Source of the DNA: Mytilus trossulus
Lineage: Eukaryota; Mollusca; Bivalvia; Mytilida; Mytilidae
Direction: 5' to 3'
Assembly: GCF_036588685.1 (NCBI RefSeq)
Contig: NC_086386.1
Location: forward strand, 32,789,883-32,853,882
Length of the DNA: 64,000 bases
Shown here: positions 23,745 through 34,379 of the stretch, one piece after another
Layout of the letters: every line of letters starts with the position of its first letter
How positions within the stretch are numbered: the first letter of the stretch is position 1
Position numbers and translations under genes: made by a program
Notes under the pieces: generated by a model
Told to the model about the DNA's origin: nothing
Databases searched by the model: none
What the model saw: only the letters and a program-made list of their open reading frames with translations

Positions 23745-24100
23745 TGTCCCAGGTTAGGGAATTGTTTGGATCCTGTTAACATGTTTAACCCAGTCACATT
23801 CTGTATGTATGTGCCTGTCCTAAGTCAGAAGCCTGTGATTCAGTTGTTGTTTTTTGTTGATGTATTACATTTTTATTTACTGTTCAGGTTTTGTACATTA
23901 GTTAGGCTGTTAGATTTCTCTTTTGAATAACTTAACATTTGTCATTTCAGGGCCTTTTAAAGATGAATATGTGATATGGTTTAGTCCAATGTTGAAGGTC
24001 GTACGGTGACGTAAAGTTGTTAGTTTCTGTGTCATTTGGTCTCTTGTGCAGAGTTGTCTTATTGGCGATCATACCACATCTTCTATCTAATCTCCATCCT
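23745..24100 (-). repeat. Family C copy next to the HEPN exon
   Basis: On the plus strand it has CCTGTCCTAAGTCAGAAGCC, GAAGGTCGTACGGTGACGTA and GGCGATCATACCACATCTTC. It lies in the intron just past the HEPN donor. Confidence 0.85.
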
Positions 24101-24168
24101 ACCCATACAAAGTAATGAAGAATAACAATTTTTTTGTAATTAATTTTTACAATGAAATAGAACAATAC

Positions 24169-24798
24169 CTTTTCCGATAATTCGTGGATATCTAGAAGGA
24201 TTGTTGTGTATTTGTTACACAGTGAATCATCCAGTGGTCTATTCTGTATCCTTATCAGTTCATCATCTTTGGTCTTATCAAGTTGAAGGATATTGGTCTT
24301 AATCTCATCCATCAATGGGCCATACTCATCCTTGGTAATACCACAAGTAGTGTTATGACTCAAATAGTCATTCTTATTCCGTCGGAGAATAGAGACTGCT
24401 TCTTGGGCCAGTGGTCCCAATTTGCAGCAGTTAAACAATATAAGACCACACAAACTCAAATCAAGATCCTCCGGTTTGACTGACTTTGCTGTGTACTTAC
24501 AAAAACAGTTGTGTTTACCAGGCCCTTGATTTTCAGCATATAATTGTTTCCATTGGTGATGATTTAGAGGAAGAGCACCATGGTCGGTACAGTTTGTTTT
24601 ATCTGTACAACACCACGCATTCCTGTGGCGTAGGTGAAATAAGATGTGGATGATCACTTTTCTATCAAGGAAATCTTTCAGACATCCAAAGTGTAGGCCT
24701 TGATATTTTTCTTCTAACTTTTGTTGAAACAATGGAGTAATAACCTCCAAATAGACAGCTCCAACAACAAAGTATCTTCTTTTATCTTCCTTGTCCAT
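24169..24798 (-). CDS. HEPN exon (DZIP3-like, 210 residues)
   Basis: Starts MDKEDKRRYFVVG. A cysteine/histidine-rich part follows (HRNAWCC at 58-64, HNCFC at 96-100), then helices with LDLSLCGLILFNCC. The HEPN-like motif is KNDYLSH at residues 142-148. Canonical HEPN nucleases have R where this has K, so ribonuclease activity is doubtful. The frame stays open for 73 codons past the donor, but those codons read an intronic family C repeat and are not part of the exon. An acceptor-like TTTATAG directly precedes the ATG, suggesting an upstream non-coding exon. Confidence 0.8.
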
Positions 24799-25565
24799 TC
24801 TATAAACATATGCTAAAATTCTTGATATTCCACAGCCTAAATTGTATTAAAAATTATCTTAACGAGGTCATTTAACATGGTATTTGATTTTAAAAAAGGA
24901 CTAGAAATATATTAATAGTATTTTATTTCATATTGTTTAATGTATTATATATATGCATTTAAAAAGTCACTTATATTTCTGTATATAATGGCTCTCATTT
25001 TATATAGTATTGTTTTACAATGTATAACTATTGATTGTACTTGTTGAAAGATGAGACTTAAATAAAACATTGCCTTATGATATATGTAGAAATTGGTTCA
25101 TTTTTGTCCTTATATTTGAATCAAAGTCATTACTCGTATTCAAATGATTTTAGATTGTAACATTAATTTAGAAGCTACACATATCATAAGTATTTATAAA
25201 TGTTATCAGAATTGCCTTAAAAGTATAGCGAATATTCGCTATATAAAATGATTAAAAACGTTTTTTATTTACTTAAACAGTACTTTCTATTTTGTTTCAG
25301 TTTGAATATATGATTGTAAAATGGCTGACAAATGTCATAAAATGAGAAATTACCTGCACTATTTTTTAGTATCATATACTTGGATTTAACCATATAAAAC
25401 TTTACGAATATACCTGTATATAATCTATGCAATATTTAAATAATATGAAATTGAAAGAAATGTAGGTCACAGATTGTCGAGTTGAACTGATTTCAAAGCA
25501 ATGTCTGTCCCATATGACGTTTTCATTGTTAACATAAACGGTAGACATAAGTAGTAATTTTAAAT
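24799..25565. other. Upstream region of the HEPN gene
   Basis: Very AT-rich with no coding sequence recognised. It may hold a 5' non-coding exon and the promoter. Confidence 0.4.
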
Positions 25566-25587
25566 GGGGGGGGGGGGGGGGGGGGGG
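25566..25587 (+). repeat. 22-bp poly(G) run
   Basis: An uninterrupted run of 22 G in AT-rich surroundings. It could form G-quadruplexes, and its length may be unreliable in an assembly. Confidence 0.95.
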
Positions 25588-25929
25588 TGCAAACAATGCA
25601 ACAATGCTGATAACAGTAAACAAATAGGGTTGAAAACAGTTAACTGCTTAAATTGATCTCAAATTACAGTTAACAACCGATTGAACAAGTTAAAACAAAA
25701 AGGTATTGCCCTCCCCCTTAAAGAATCATAGTTGTCTGTTTTCAATGAAAAAATTAATGATTAAGTACAACATGTTTCATTTTATAGTCTTTGCAATTTT
25801 AACAATTTTTGACTGTAATAGTTAAAACTGTATCATAAGAACAAAACATGTAATCTATTGGTTTTTGTTTTAAGTTGTCTGCAATTAAACATGTTTTGGT
25901 TTCTTGTTGAACAATTAATTGGTTGCCTT

Positions 25930-26030
25930 TCTCATATAAAAAAAAAGATGCGGTATGATTGCCAATGAGACAACTGTCCACAAAAGACCAAAATGACACA
26001 AAAGTTAACAACTATAGGTCACCGTACAAT
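25930..26030 (+). repeat. Family C fragment
   Basis: Contains GATGCGGTATGATTGCCAAT and AACTATAGGTCACCGTAC. Confidence 0.85.
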
Positions 26031-26034
26031 CAGT

Positions 26035-26837
26035 TGATTTGATTTACATTTTATACTGGTGCCTTTCTATCTTACTTTAAGTATGTGTTTTTCTCAAGGT
26101 TATAAAGTGACTTATTTTTGTCCATATCTTTGTCCTTTTATCTGTATGGATAGTATTTCATTGGCATTCGTATAGACTGATACCACATTTCCATAATTCA
26201 TAAAAATTCATTTCACGTCATGAATTAGATAGTTCAGAATTTATAAGTAAACACTTGTATACAGAGAAAGTTAAGATTAAACATTCTATGAAAATACATA
26301 TGTTTGAGACTTTTTTTTAGACGTTTAACAAGTCGGGAGCACTACCTTATATGGATATGCATGAATTAGCATACTTATGTCCTCGCACATGTAATTGTTT
26401 ATTTACTTGTGACGCAATTTATTTTTACCGGGGTTTTGACCAATCTACTTGAGTAATGAGTAACAATGCATAATGGACTACTAAGTGTTAACAATCAACC
26501 GAGGACACGTGTTATTTACCGAAATACGACACATTTTTTCGTGCATTTAGGGATTAACAATTTCGTTAAGTTTTTCATTTTTTGTATCCACACTTTTAAT
26601 TTGTGATACAAAGTACTCTTTCCATACTCAGATTATCGAAGAGTTATTTCTATGCGAAGAAATGAGTGGTTGAATTACCCGATATATAGCCATTACTATT
26701 ATTATGAATTCAGGTATTCGTCCACAATACAGCATCGAAACAATAGTGAAAAACAGTCGCTCATTAGACAAACTTACTAGTGTAAAGCTAGCCGTTGAAA
26801 ATAGTCGTTGCTACATGTTATATTCATGAGGATAATC
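26035..26837. other. Non-coding stretch
   Basis: No gene or named repeat recognised. Confidence 0.4.
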
Positions 26838-27540
26838 TATGCCCCTCTTCTTGTCGACTTATTTCTTAATTATTATTAGGCTGACTTCATGTTAGCAATA
26901 TCATTTAACTCTTCTTTCCGCTATATAGATGATGTTCTTTCACTAAATAATTCAAAATTTGGTGACTATGTGGAACTCATCTATCCCATTGAACTTGAGA
27001 TAAAGGATACTACAGATACAGTTAAGTCGGCTTCATATCTTGACTTACATCTAGAAATTGACCATGAGGGTCTTTTGAAAACAAAACTTTACGACAAAAG
27101 AGATGATTTCAGCTTTCCAATTGTGAACTTTCAATTTCTAAGTAGCAACATTCCAGCAGCACCTACATACGGGGTATATATCTCCCAATTGATACGATAT
27201 TCCCGTGCTTGCATTTCCTATCATGATTTTCTTGATAGAGGGTTGCTGCTCACAAGGAAGCTATTAAACCAAGAGTTTCAAATGATGATGTTGAAATCAT
27301 CCTTTCGTTAATTTAACTGACGCCATTACGAGTTGGTTGACCGTTATGCAATAACCGTTTCACAAATGATATCGGATATGTTCTTTACGTTGTAACTACA
27401 ATCCCCTTCCCTTTCATGAATTTGACCTACCGAATAAGACTATTTACCGGATTTGATATCACATAAGCCACACGACGGGTGACACATGTGAAACAGGATC
27501 TGCTCACCCTTCCGGAGCACCTGCGATCACCCCTAGTTTT
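26838..27540 (+). pseudogene. Reverse-transcriptase fragment with YIDD box
   Basis: The main frame (26889-27311) has SFRYIDDVLSLN, the catalytic YxDD box, then SASYLDLHLEID, TKLYDKRDDFSFPIVNF and YGVYISQLIRYSRACISY. Just upstream, APLLVDLFL-like sequence is broken by a stop and a deletion. Downstream bases to about 27540 match the 3' ends of the copies at 48.9 and 49.8 kb (CTTCCGGAGCACCT). It is the central to C-terminal part of the same tentative Penelope-like family, and the finger region is missing. Confidence 0.8.
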
Positions 27541-27779
27541 TGGTGGGGTTTGTGTTGTTAATTATTTTGGATTTCTTTGTTGTGTCATGTGTAGTATTGT
27601 TTGTCTGTTTGTCTTTTTCATTGTTAGCCATGGCGTTGTAAGTTTGTTTTAGATTTATGAGTTTGACTATCCCTTTTGGTATCTTTCGTCCCTCTTTTCT
27701 ATCATTGTCGCCGATAATCTGTGATTATCTCATTAATGTGGTTCCCGCGTGCCATACATGAGGGCAACAACTTTCATAT

Positions 27780-27845
27780 AGATACCTTATAGCAGGTTAT
27801 TTCGCGTGTGTACATTTTCGCCATTTTCATTTTCCATAATATAGC
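27780..27845. repeat. Partial MITE related to 17971-18192
   Basis: Contains TACCTTATAGCAGGTTATTT and TTTTCGCCATTTTCATT, matching the left part of the complete copy. Confidence 0.65.
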
Positions 27846-27933
27846 GGACAGGAGATGTCTATGAACTACCATATTTCTATACCTAAGCAAACCAATGATG
27901 GTTTTATGTTAACTTAATACAATACTAAAATTG

Positions 27934-28093
27934 ATTTATGTTCTAATTCATATGTTCAAACGAACATAAAGTATTTATGTGCACATCGCTACTTATTTTC
28001 TAAAACCTTCTTCAAACCCAAACTGTATACTATATATTTTGTAATAAAATAAAGAAACACATTTCTGATTTTGTCCAGCACGGTGACCATGTC
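27934..28093 (-). repeat. Split direct repeat B2
   Basis: 160 bp matching 28474-28633 with one mismatch seen. It marks the element's 3' end. Confidence 0.9.
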
Positions 28094-28314
28094 CATTTTA
28101 TTAAACATTTATTAATACAAACTAAATCATCATTAATTTTCATTGTCCACCAAAATATTGGATTCACTGAATGCAAATGCGTAACGTCCACTAAATAAAA
28201 AAAATCATGGTACACTGTCCTTACAGAATATCTAAAAATAAACAAATATCATAATTAATACACAATCATCCAATTGATCTCTGAACTACATAACAATTCT
28301 ACACTACTGTAAAT

Positions 28315-28475
28315 ATGTCTACACTGTCGTAGTAATCAACGTAGTGGTCACCGCCTAACCTCGATAACTGAAAAACGTGCTCCTTTACTTATATACTACC
28401 CGCGAAATCTAAACCGGTTCTTACAATAGGTACAACGCGTCTAAAAATAACTCCGCGTAGAGCACATAAATATAT
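28315..28475 (-). repeat. Split direct repeat A2
   Basis: 161 bp matching A1 at 32337-32497, one mismatch (GGTACAACG versus GGTACTACG). Confidence 0.9.
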
Positions 28476-28633
28476 TTATGTTCTAATTCACATGTTCAAA
28501 CGAACATAAAGTATTTATGTGCACATCGCTACTTATTTTCTAAAACCTTCTTCAAACCCAAACTGTATACTATATATTTTGTAATAAAATAAAGAAACAC
28601 ATTTCTGATTTTGTCCAGCACGGTGACCATGTC
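28474..28633 (-). repeat. Split direct repeat B1
   Basis: 160 bp overlapping the tail of the recombinase frame. It abuts A2. Confidence 0.9.
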
Positions 28634-29598
28634 GATGCACAAAGAAAGCAGTGTTTATAAACCAAGATTTTTTGTAACAGATATAACCATCTTTTGCCAA
28701 GTCTGATTTCCAGCGGCCGTGTATCTTAAAAAGTCTATCTGATACACCGTTTCTAGCTGCCATGGTAGCACCACCTGAACGAAAGCTATGTAAGCCGCAA
28801 TCTTTTTTCGGAACATCCGATACTACGAAGAGCCTCTTTTATCACTTCTCTTGCTCGTGTATATGATAATTTCTCATTCTTAGAGCGTAACATAAATATA
28901 TTGGATTTTCTAAAAAATGTTAATGACCTGAAAATGTACATATCAGAATTCATCTCTATTTTAGCCTCCGTCAAATAAGACTTCAAAATATTTACAGGAC
29001 ACAGAGGACTATCTAATTTAGCAATATAAACATTCTTTCCTTTTCTATAACAATCAGTTTTACTCTTTTCGATAAAAATATCTGCATATTCGACAGTAAA
29101 AGAAATATGTTTGGCCTTAATATTACATAGTTCATTATATCTGAAAAAAAAAACAGTGTAAGCTAAATCACACATGCACAATAAACGCAAATCTTTAAGT
29201 GATCTCGACTTCTTGTTATAAAATTTATAAAGTTTTTTCATAATCTCTGGATCCACTGGTGTCTTTTTCTGAATCGGTCTAGATAACAAACGTTTAGATG
29301 CATCAATTATACTTCTTACAAAGTCTGAATCACAAGGATTCTTTACACCTGCTATATGATGTGCCCACTTTATACCGTAAAATGCGGCCTCAATAACACT
29401 GTAATGACTACTGTTATCTATTAGATGTTGCAAATATAAACTGACATGTAATTCATTACACGGAAGTATCGAAGTTATCTCTGAATATCTTTGTGTCCAT
29501 AATACAAATCTTTTGAAATACCCAATGTACTTTGATACTGTAGTTTTAGCCCTTGAATCTAGTACTGTTGATGAAAGTTTTTGAAAAAGCGTTTTCAA
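28533..29598 (-). pseudogene. Tyrosine recombinase of the Ngaro element, one frameshift
   Basis: The first frame (29598-28786) covers the N-terminal SAM-like part and core start. It has FFRYNELCNIK with the first catalytic Arg and EKSKTDCYRKG with the conserved Lys. After a shift near 28800 at an A-run (GAAAAAAG), the next frame continues GLHSFRSGGAT with the HxxR box, then HGRWKSDLAKDGYI with the second His/Trp and the likely nucleophile Tyr. All catalytic boxes are therefore present but split over two frames. The tail after the Tyr runs into B1. Expected role: integration and excision of the circular DNA copy. Confidence 0.85.
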
Positions 29599-29889
29599 CT
29601 GTGGATGAGAAATTATGTGACTCTGTTTCCAAAAACCAGTTGTAAAAATTTTCTGTAATAAAAGAAAATTACGGAAATAGTAATCTTAAAACAGTAATAA
29701 TAAAATAAATCTATATTTACCTTGTAAATTCCTAATCCATTTAGTCGGTCCAGTGACCTTAAATGCGTAGTCCAACTACTACACTACTCTTGGTCCAGTG
29801 ACCATAACAATTCATATGTCCATCATTACCAAATAAAAAACTGTTGTCCAGTGACCAATATGGATAATCTGTAAAATATACATATAATA

Positions 29890-31648
29890 TTACATATCTA
29901 AAGCATTTAATCTCACTGCTAAAACAGTTCCTTTAAAATCACCTTGAGCAAAAGTAGAATTTACATTATGTCCAGCAACAAATATTCTATTTGCCTCAAG
30001 AAACTCAAAAACATCTTCAACATATGGTTTATAATGTAAACCTTCCTCAAACAGTAACGGCCAAAACGGCGATGAGGACCACTTTGGAACTATTAGAGTT
30101 CCAACAGCTCTACATTTGACTAAATGATTAATGACTTTAGCTGCTAGTGCTACTGGTGGTACTAACCAGTTATTTTCTTCATGCCAGTTACATGTAAATG
30201 AATCCATACTTTCCGAACCCGGATTCCAATATAAAGAATTAAATCTAAGCAGTTTTCTATTTTCCATATTAGCAAACCTGTCAATGGAATGAGGACCCCA
30301 TAAATTATCTACAAACTCAAAAAATTCATCTGAAGTCCCCCAATCGTCGATATCGACGATTCGACTTAGATAATCTGCTTTCTCGTTTTCTTCTCGTGGA
30401 ATCCATTTTACGTTTATAGAAATACAATTCACAATACAAGTATTAAAAATTGAAAGAGTCAAGTTTTGAAGTTCTAATATCTTGCTACCTTTTTCAATAA
30501 CGCTCACTGCATTCTGGTTGTCAGTATAAACAACCACACAACTGTTGCATACTAACTGTGCAAATGATACTAAGCACAACTCGATTGCTTTTACCTCTCT
30601 CCACGTGGAGCTTTTGACTTTTTCTAAATTCGTCCAGGATTTATACATTACATGCGTTGAGTTTTGTATAAAACCTCCTGCGCCTACATCGCTAGCATCA
30701 CTAAAAATACTAACCTCATTTGCCTTTGGTAATAAAGATACAGGCATTAGCAATTGCACATTGTTTTTCCAAAACATGAATTCAAAAATTAAATCACTAT
30801 TGAAGTTAATGTCCATGCACTGATCCCAATCATCTCGTTCGTTAATCACAGCAAATGTAGCTCTTGTCATTATCTGAGTAACATTGCCGATTGCTGGAGT
30901 GAGAGATATAACCTTGCCACAGATTTTTGCAAGCGTTCTAATTTTAACTTTACAAGGATTACTTAAAGCAATGCCTATGCATTCTTGCAAATCCAATATT
31001 TTGGACTCGGGAATTTGCAACACACATTTTCGTAAATCCCATATAAACCCCAACCATTTCAATGAGTAAGAAGGGGACCAGATACTCTCCTCCCTGTTTG
31101 GAACAAAACCCGACATAATTAAATCTGATTTAACAATGTATGCATGCAATTTACATACCTCACTATCATCAGCTAGTCCTAATCCGTCGTCTAAATAAAC
31201 GACAATTTTAATACCCTTTCTCCGCCAGTGCGCTACTAATGGTCGTAATACCACACATAACCACTCGATTTCAATCCAAAAGGTAAAACTGTAAATACAT
31301 AATATTTTTCAACCCCTTCAAATTTCCACGAGAAACCTAAATACTTCTGATGTGGAGCAAATATATCAATATGGTGATAACCTGCCTTTAAATCAAAAAG
31401 AAATCCAACAGATTTGTTTGTAATATATTGTTTAGCAACTTTCACATCTTCGAATCTAACTTTGTTTACTAACACTATATTGTTTACGTGTCTCAAATCT
31501 AGTACAAGTCTATGTTTACCTTTTGCGCTAATTGCAACGGTCAACGGGTTCACAACGTGCGGTCTATTCGATACCTCTTTAACTAAACCGCCTTTGAGTA
31601 AATCTAAAATAGCTTCATGTACAAAAATACTATTTTTTAAAGCAGACC
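29890..31648 (-). pseudogene. Reverse transcriptase and RNase H of the Ngaro element, frameshifted
   Basis: The N-proximal reverse transcriptase (to about 31250) has HRLVLDLRHVN, LFDLKAGYHHIDI and VLPFGLKSSGYV. After a small indel the frame starting at 31254 has LRPLVAHWR, then the catalytic VVYLDDGLG box and the thumb. RNase H follows: IFSDASDVGAGGF, WREVKAIEL, VYTDNQNAV and KWIPREENEKADYLSR give the D-E-D pattern. The last part (WGPHSIDRFAN, YWNPGSESMD) is typical of DIRS/Ngaro pol. The 454-codon second frame is intact, and the first is cut at both ends by frameshifts. Confidence 0.88.
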
Positions 31649-31650
31649 TA

Positions 31651-32338
31651 TTATTTTTTCAAAAATACAGAAGTAGGCTCTTTTAAAAAAGGAATTTTAT
31701 AACCTTCTTTGATTATATTATAAACAAAATCTGTTGTACAAATCTTAACCCAAAAATTTAAAGAAGCACTTAATCTGCCTTTTACATATATATCAGAACC
31801 ATCTTTTTCATATTCAAAGTAAGTGTCAGTATTAAATTGTTCATGTACCTGAAAAATATCTTGATTGTTTTCTTTAAGAAGGAGGTGCTCTGGGTACTCT
31901 GTTCTTGCTTTGTCTGCGACATTCTCTCGCCCAATGCCCGTAGAATCCACAGTTATAACAGACGTCGGAAGGTTTTGCTGGGCTCTGCTGGCCTTGGGCT
32001 TGTTCAGCAGCTCTTTTGAATCTTCTAAGTACGAAATGGCTTTATTCGGGCGTTTCTTCTCAATACAGGATATAGCTGAATCTAAATTGTCCAGCACATC
32101 TACGTTAAGGTCAAACTGGACCTTGTTCTGTGAATTTAAAGTTGTTTTCCGACTTCTTTACCTTTTTCGCTAAACTATGGGTCGAATCGTTTAAATTCTT
32201 CTCGAGTCCGGCTATTTTGTTGTTCATGTAGGTCTTCATTAGTGACAAAAGATCAGCATTTGACACTTCTTCTCCCACCGTATCTTCAACTATATCTTCA
32301 TCCATATCTTCATTAGGATTCTTTTCGTTGTCGGACAT
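31651..32338 (-). pseudogene. Gag-like ORF of the Ngaro element, one internal frameshift
   Basis: Starts MSDNEKNPNEDMDEDIVED (acidic) and contains a likely coiled coil (NNKIAGLEKNLNDSTHSLAK). After a shift near 32115 it continues LDNLDSAISCIEKKRPNKA and ends IPFLKEPTSVFLKK at AAA AAA TAA. The reverse-transcriptase frame resumes right after this stop in the +1 frame. The assignment as gag is by position and composition. Confidence 0.7.
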
Positions 32339-32497
32339 GTCTACACTGTCGTAGTAATCAACGTAGTGGTCACCGCCTAACCTCGATAACTGAAAAACGT
32401 GCTCCTTTACTTATATACTACCCGCGAAATCTAAACCGGTTCTTACAATAGGTACTACGCGTCTAAAAATAACTCCGCGTAGAGCACATAAATATAT
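32337..32497 (-). repeat. Split direct repeat A1 (5' end)
   Basis: 161 bp acting as the element's 5' leader. The first gag-like ATG (32338) sits at its inner edge. Confidence 0.9.
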
Positions 32498-32559
32498 ATA
32501 TTGCTCACAGTTTACGTAGCAGCATATCTTTATGTATTTGACTCAACTTTTTGAATTTT

Positions 32560-32695
32560 GGATCCTCAATGCTCTTCAACTTTGTACGTGTTTGGCTTTA
32601 TAAATATTTTGATATGAGCGTCACTGATGAGTCTTATGTAGACGAAACGCGCGTTTGGCGTACTAAATTATAATCCTGGTACCTTTGATAACTAT
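32560..32695 (+). repeat. Family S copy
   Basis: Contains CCTCAATGCTCTTCAACTTT, GATATGAGCGTCACTGATGA and ATCCTGGTACCTTTGATAAC. It is the cleanest copy in the window. Confidence 0.88.
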
Positions 32696-33171
32696 TTATG
32701 GACATTTTCTCCAAATAGCCACAAATAGAATGTTCAATTTCATGGCTTAAAACCTATAAACAGCTATAAAAAATGATCAAAAATTGAATTTGTGAAGTGA
32801 AGTGAAGCGAAGGTTAACAGTTCAGTTTATATTTTTCTTTATCCTAATTATTTGGAACTATTAATTGTTTTTGTAAACAGCAATTATATTAATATGTCCA
32901 AATCAATAATATAACATGTAAAAAAAAAAGTGCTGACTGGTGAGCTAGTCTTCAAAACACTGCACAGTTTCATATTTTTTGTTGCTAATGAAAGTAGAGT
33001 TGCATTTGGTTCAAGCCCAAGCAAATGCCAGATCATACTGGACGATTTGTAATCTTTCCAGTATACCGTAGTGTGCAATATGAACAGCATACAGAGCCAA
33101 AAGGCTGACTATAATTTGGAAAAAAATTGCTTGTCGATCCTTTAGAAAACGAATTATTACACACTTACAAT

Positions 33172-34374
33172 AACCTTCGTTTTTAATTCTTTACTTTATA
33201 GCGTCTAATATTTAATGAAAATACTGCTTAATAGTCAGTCGAGAATAAAGAAATGTAAAATTTCTCGGAGGCTGATGATATCGATATTAGGTATTTCATT
33301 TTCAAGCAAAATTACATCTGATTAATAAATCATATTTCCAAACACTAAATTATAAATCAATTTATATCCAATGAATTAACCGTAAGACGTCATAATCAGT
33401 ATGAGAAAAAACATGACCATGCACAGTGCCAAAAATATTAGTATCGATAGGTTTAGGTTTGGTAAGGCTCACGCACATATATGTTGACTATTAGGCAGGC
33501 GATGTTCTCAGTTACATCGATCTAGACGTTGTTAAGCTTTTTAAAGAGACAACGATTATACTTTTGTACTCCAGTAGCGCGAAAGTTGGAAGGCCAAATC
33601 GAAACGAAGTTGAAGAGCTTTACACAACGAAAATTTCGAAAAATCGTGCAAAATACGGCTAAGGCAATCTATACTATGGGTGGTAAAACCTCAATATTTT
33701 AATATACAGTTAATAAATGCCATCTTATGTTTATGAAATGTCTACTGGTATTGTGACATTCCCAGACCAGAAGGGGAATCGACCAAGTGGTTGTAAAAAT
33801 TCATCAAATACAACTGTCTAAGAACTTTCTATTGGGTATGCAACATGTGAAAATATAATAAAGGACATCGCTAAAGTTCTAATACAATTGAATTATTTGT
33901 AAAGGACTAAATGTATGTTGATATCAGACAACGGGAAGGAATTTCCAATTAAGAACATTGGAGATATGTTATAGAGTCGCAAACTGTGTAATATATGTCA
34001 CTTTTATGTGATTTTAAATCTAAATTCGGTTGAATTACTTAAGAGATGGTTTGCTTTCCTGTTTCTATATTTGAAATCTTTGTAGTTGAGAACTGTTGAA
34101 AATACGAAATGATCTGCACTGCCTAGTCGTCCATAAAGCACCTAAATTTTGAATTGTTATGTGGGCTCATGTTGCTAAAAAATTAGGCATGTAATATAGG
34201 CTATATACGACGGAAATTGTCAAAATTATACATTATAGCAATGTTTTGAGAAGACGTAACGTGCTTCTATCGTACTCAATTTTAATCCTGGTCTCTATGA
34301 TGAGTTTATTGACAAGAGCAGCAACGAGGGCCATACCGAAATATTCAATCATCGGCTCAAATATTTCTTCATAC
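33172..34374. repeat. Diverged 1.1-kb repeat, copy 2 (partner 15085-16211)
   Basis: Same order of shared blocks as copy 1, with an extra ~200 bp around 33690-33900 and no family C insert. A short piece related to 33745-33800 occurs at 57440-57500. Confidence 0.85.
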
Positions 34375-34379
34375 TAGAG

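Larger units (their letters stand above)
18643..24798 (-). pseudogene. HEPN (DZIP3-type) plus beta-propeller gene, frameshifted
   Basis: Three exons fit in phase: 24798-24169 (630 nt, ends phase 0 at AAG|GTATTG), 19664-19610 (55 nt after TTTTCTTGTAG) and 19425-18643 (propeller, TAG|AC acceptor). The total is 1468 nt, one base out of frame, and the frames shift once near 19000 inside the propeller. The N-terminus matches the DZIP3-type HEPN family, and the C-terminus is a repeat-rich propeller of the kind in TRIM/NHL-like mollusc proteins. This HEPN-propeller pairing is one I know from mussels. Such proteins are suspected of roles in RNA handling or ubiquitin signalling, but function is unproven. 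The shift may be a real lesion or an assembly error. The intron is full of repeats. Confidence 0.75.
27934..32497 (-). mobile_element. Ngaro-type (DIRS order) tyrosine-recombinase retrotransposon
   Basis: In minus-strand order it has repeat A1 (32497-32337), a gag-like frame, reverse transcriptase/RNase H, tyrosine recombinase, B1 (28633-28474), A2 (28475-28315), a 221-bp spacer and B2 (28093-27934). The A1..B1-A2..B2 layout is the split-direct-repeat hallmark of Ngaro elements, which integrate through a circular intermediate cut by the recombinase. No methyltransferase or LTRs are present. A1/A2 and B1/B2 each differ by about one base, so the copy is young, yet at least four frameshifts interrupt the frames. 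The 221-bp spacer between A2 and B2 is not part of the textbook layout. Confidence 0.9.

Noticed and set aside
23947-24168. Last 73 codons of the HEPN open frame as true coding sequence
   Set aside because: They follow a good donor (AAG|GTATTG) and about half are a family C repeat.
28030-28245. 71-codon minus frame near B2
   Set aside because: Partly the duplicated tail of the recombinase frame in B2 and partly spacer; not a separate gene.
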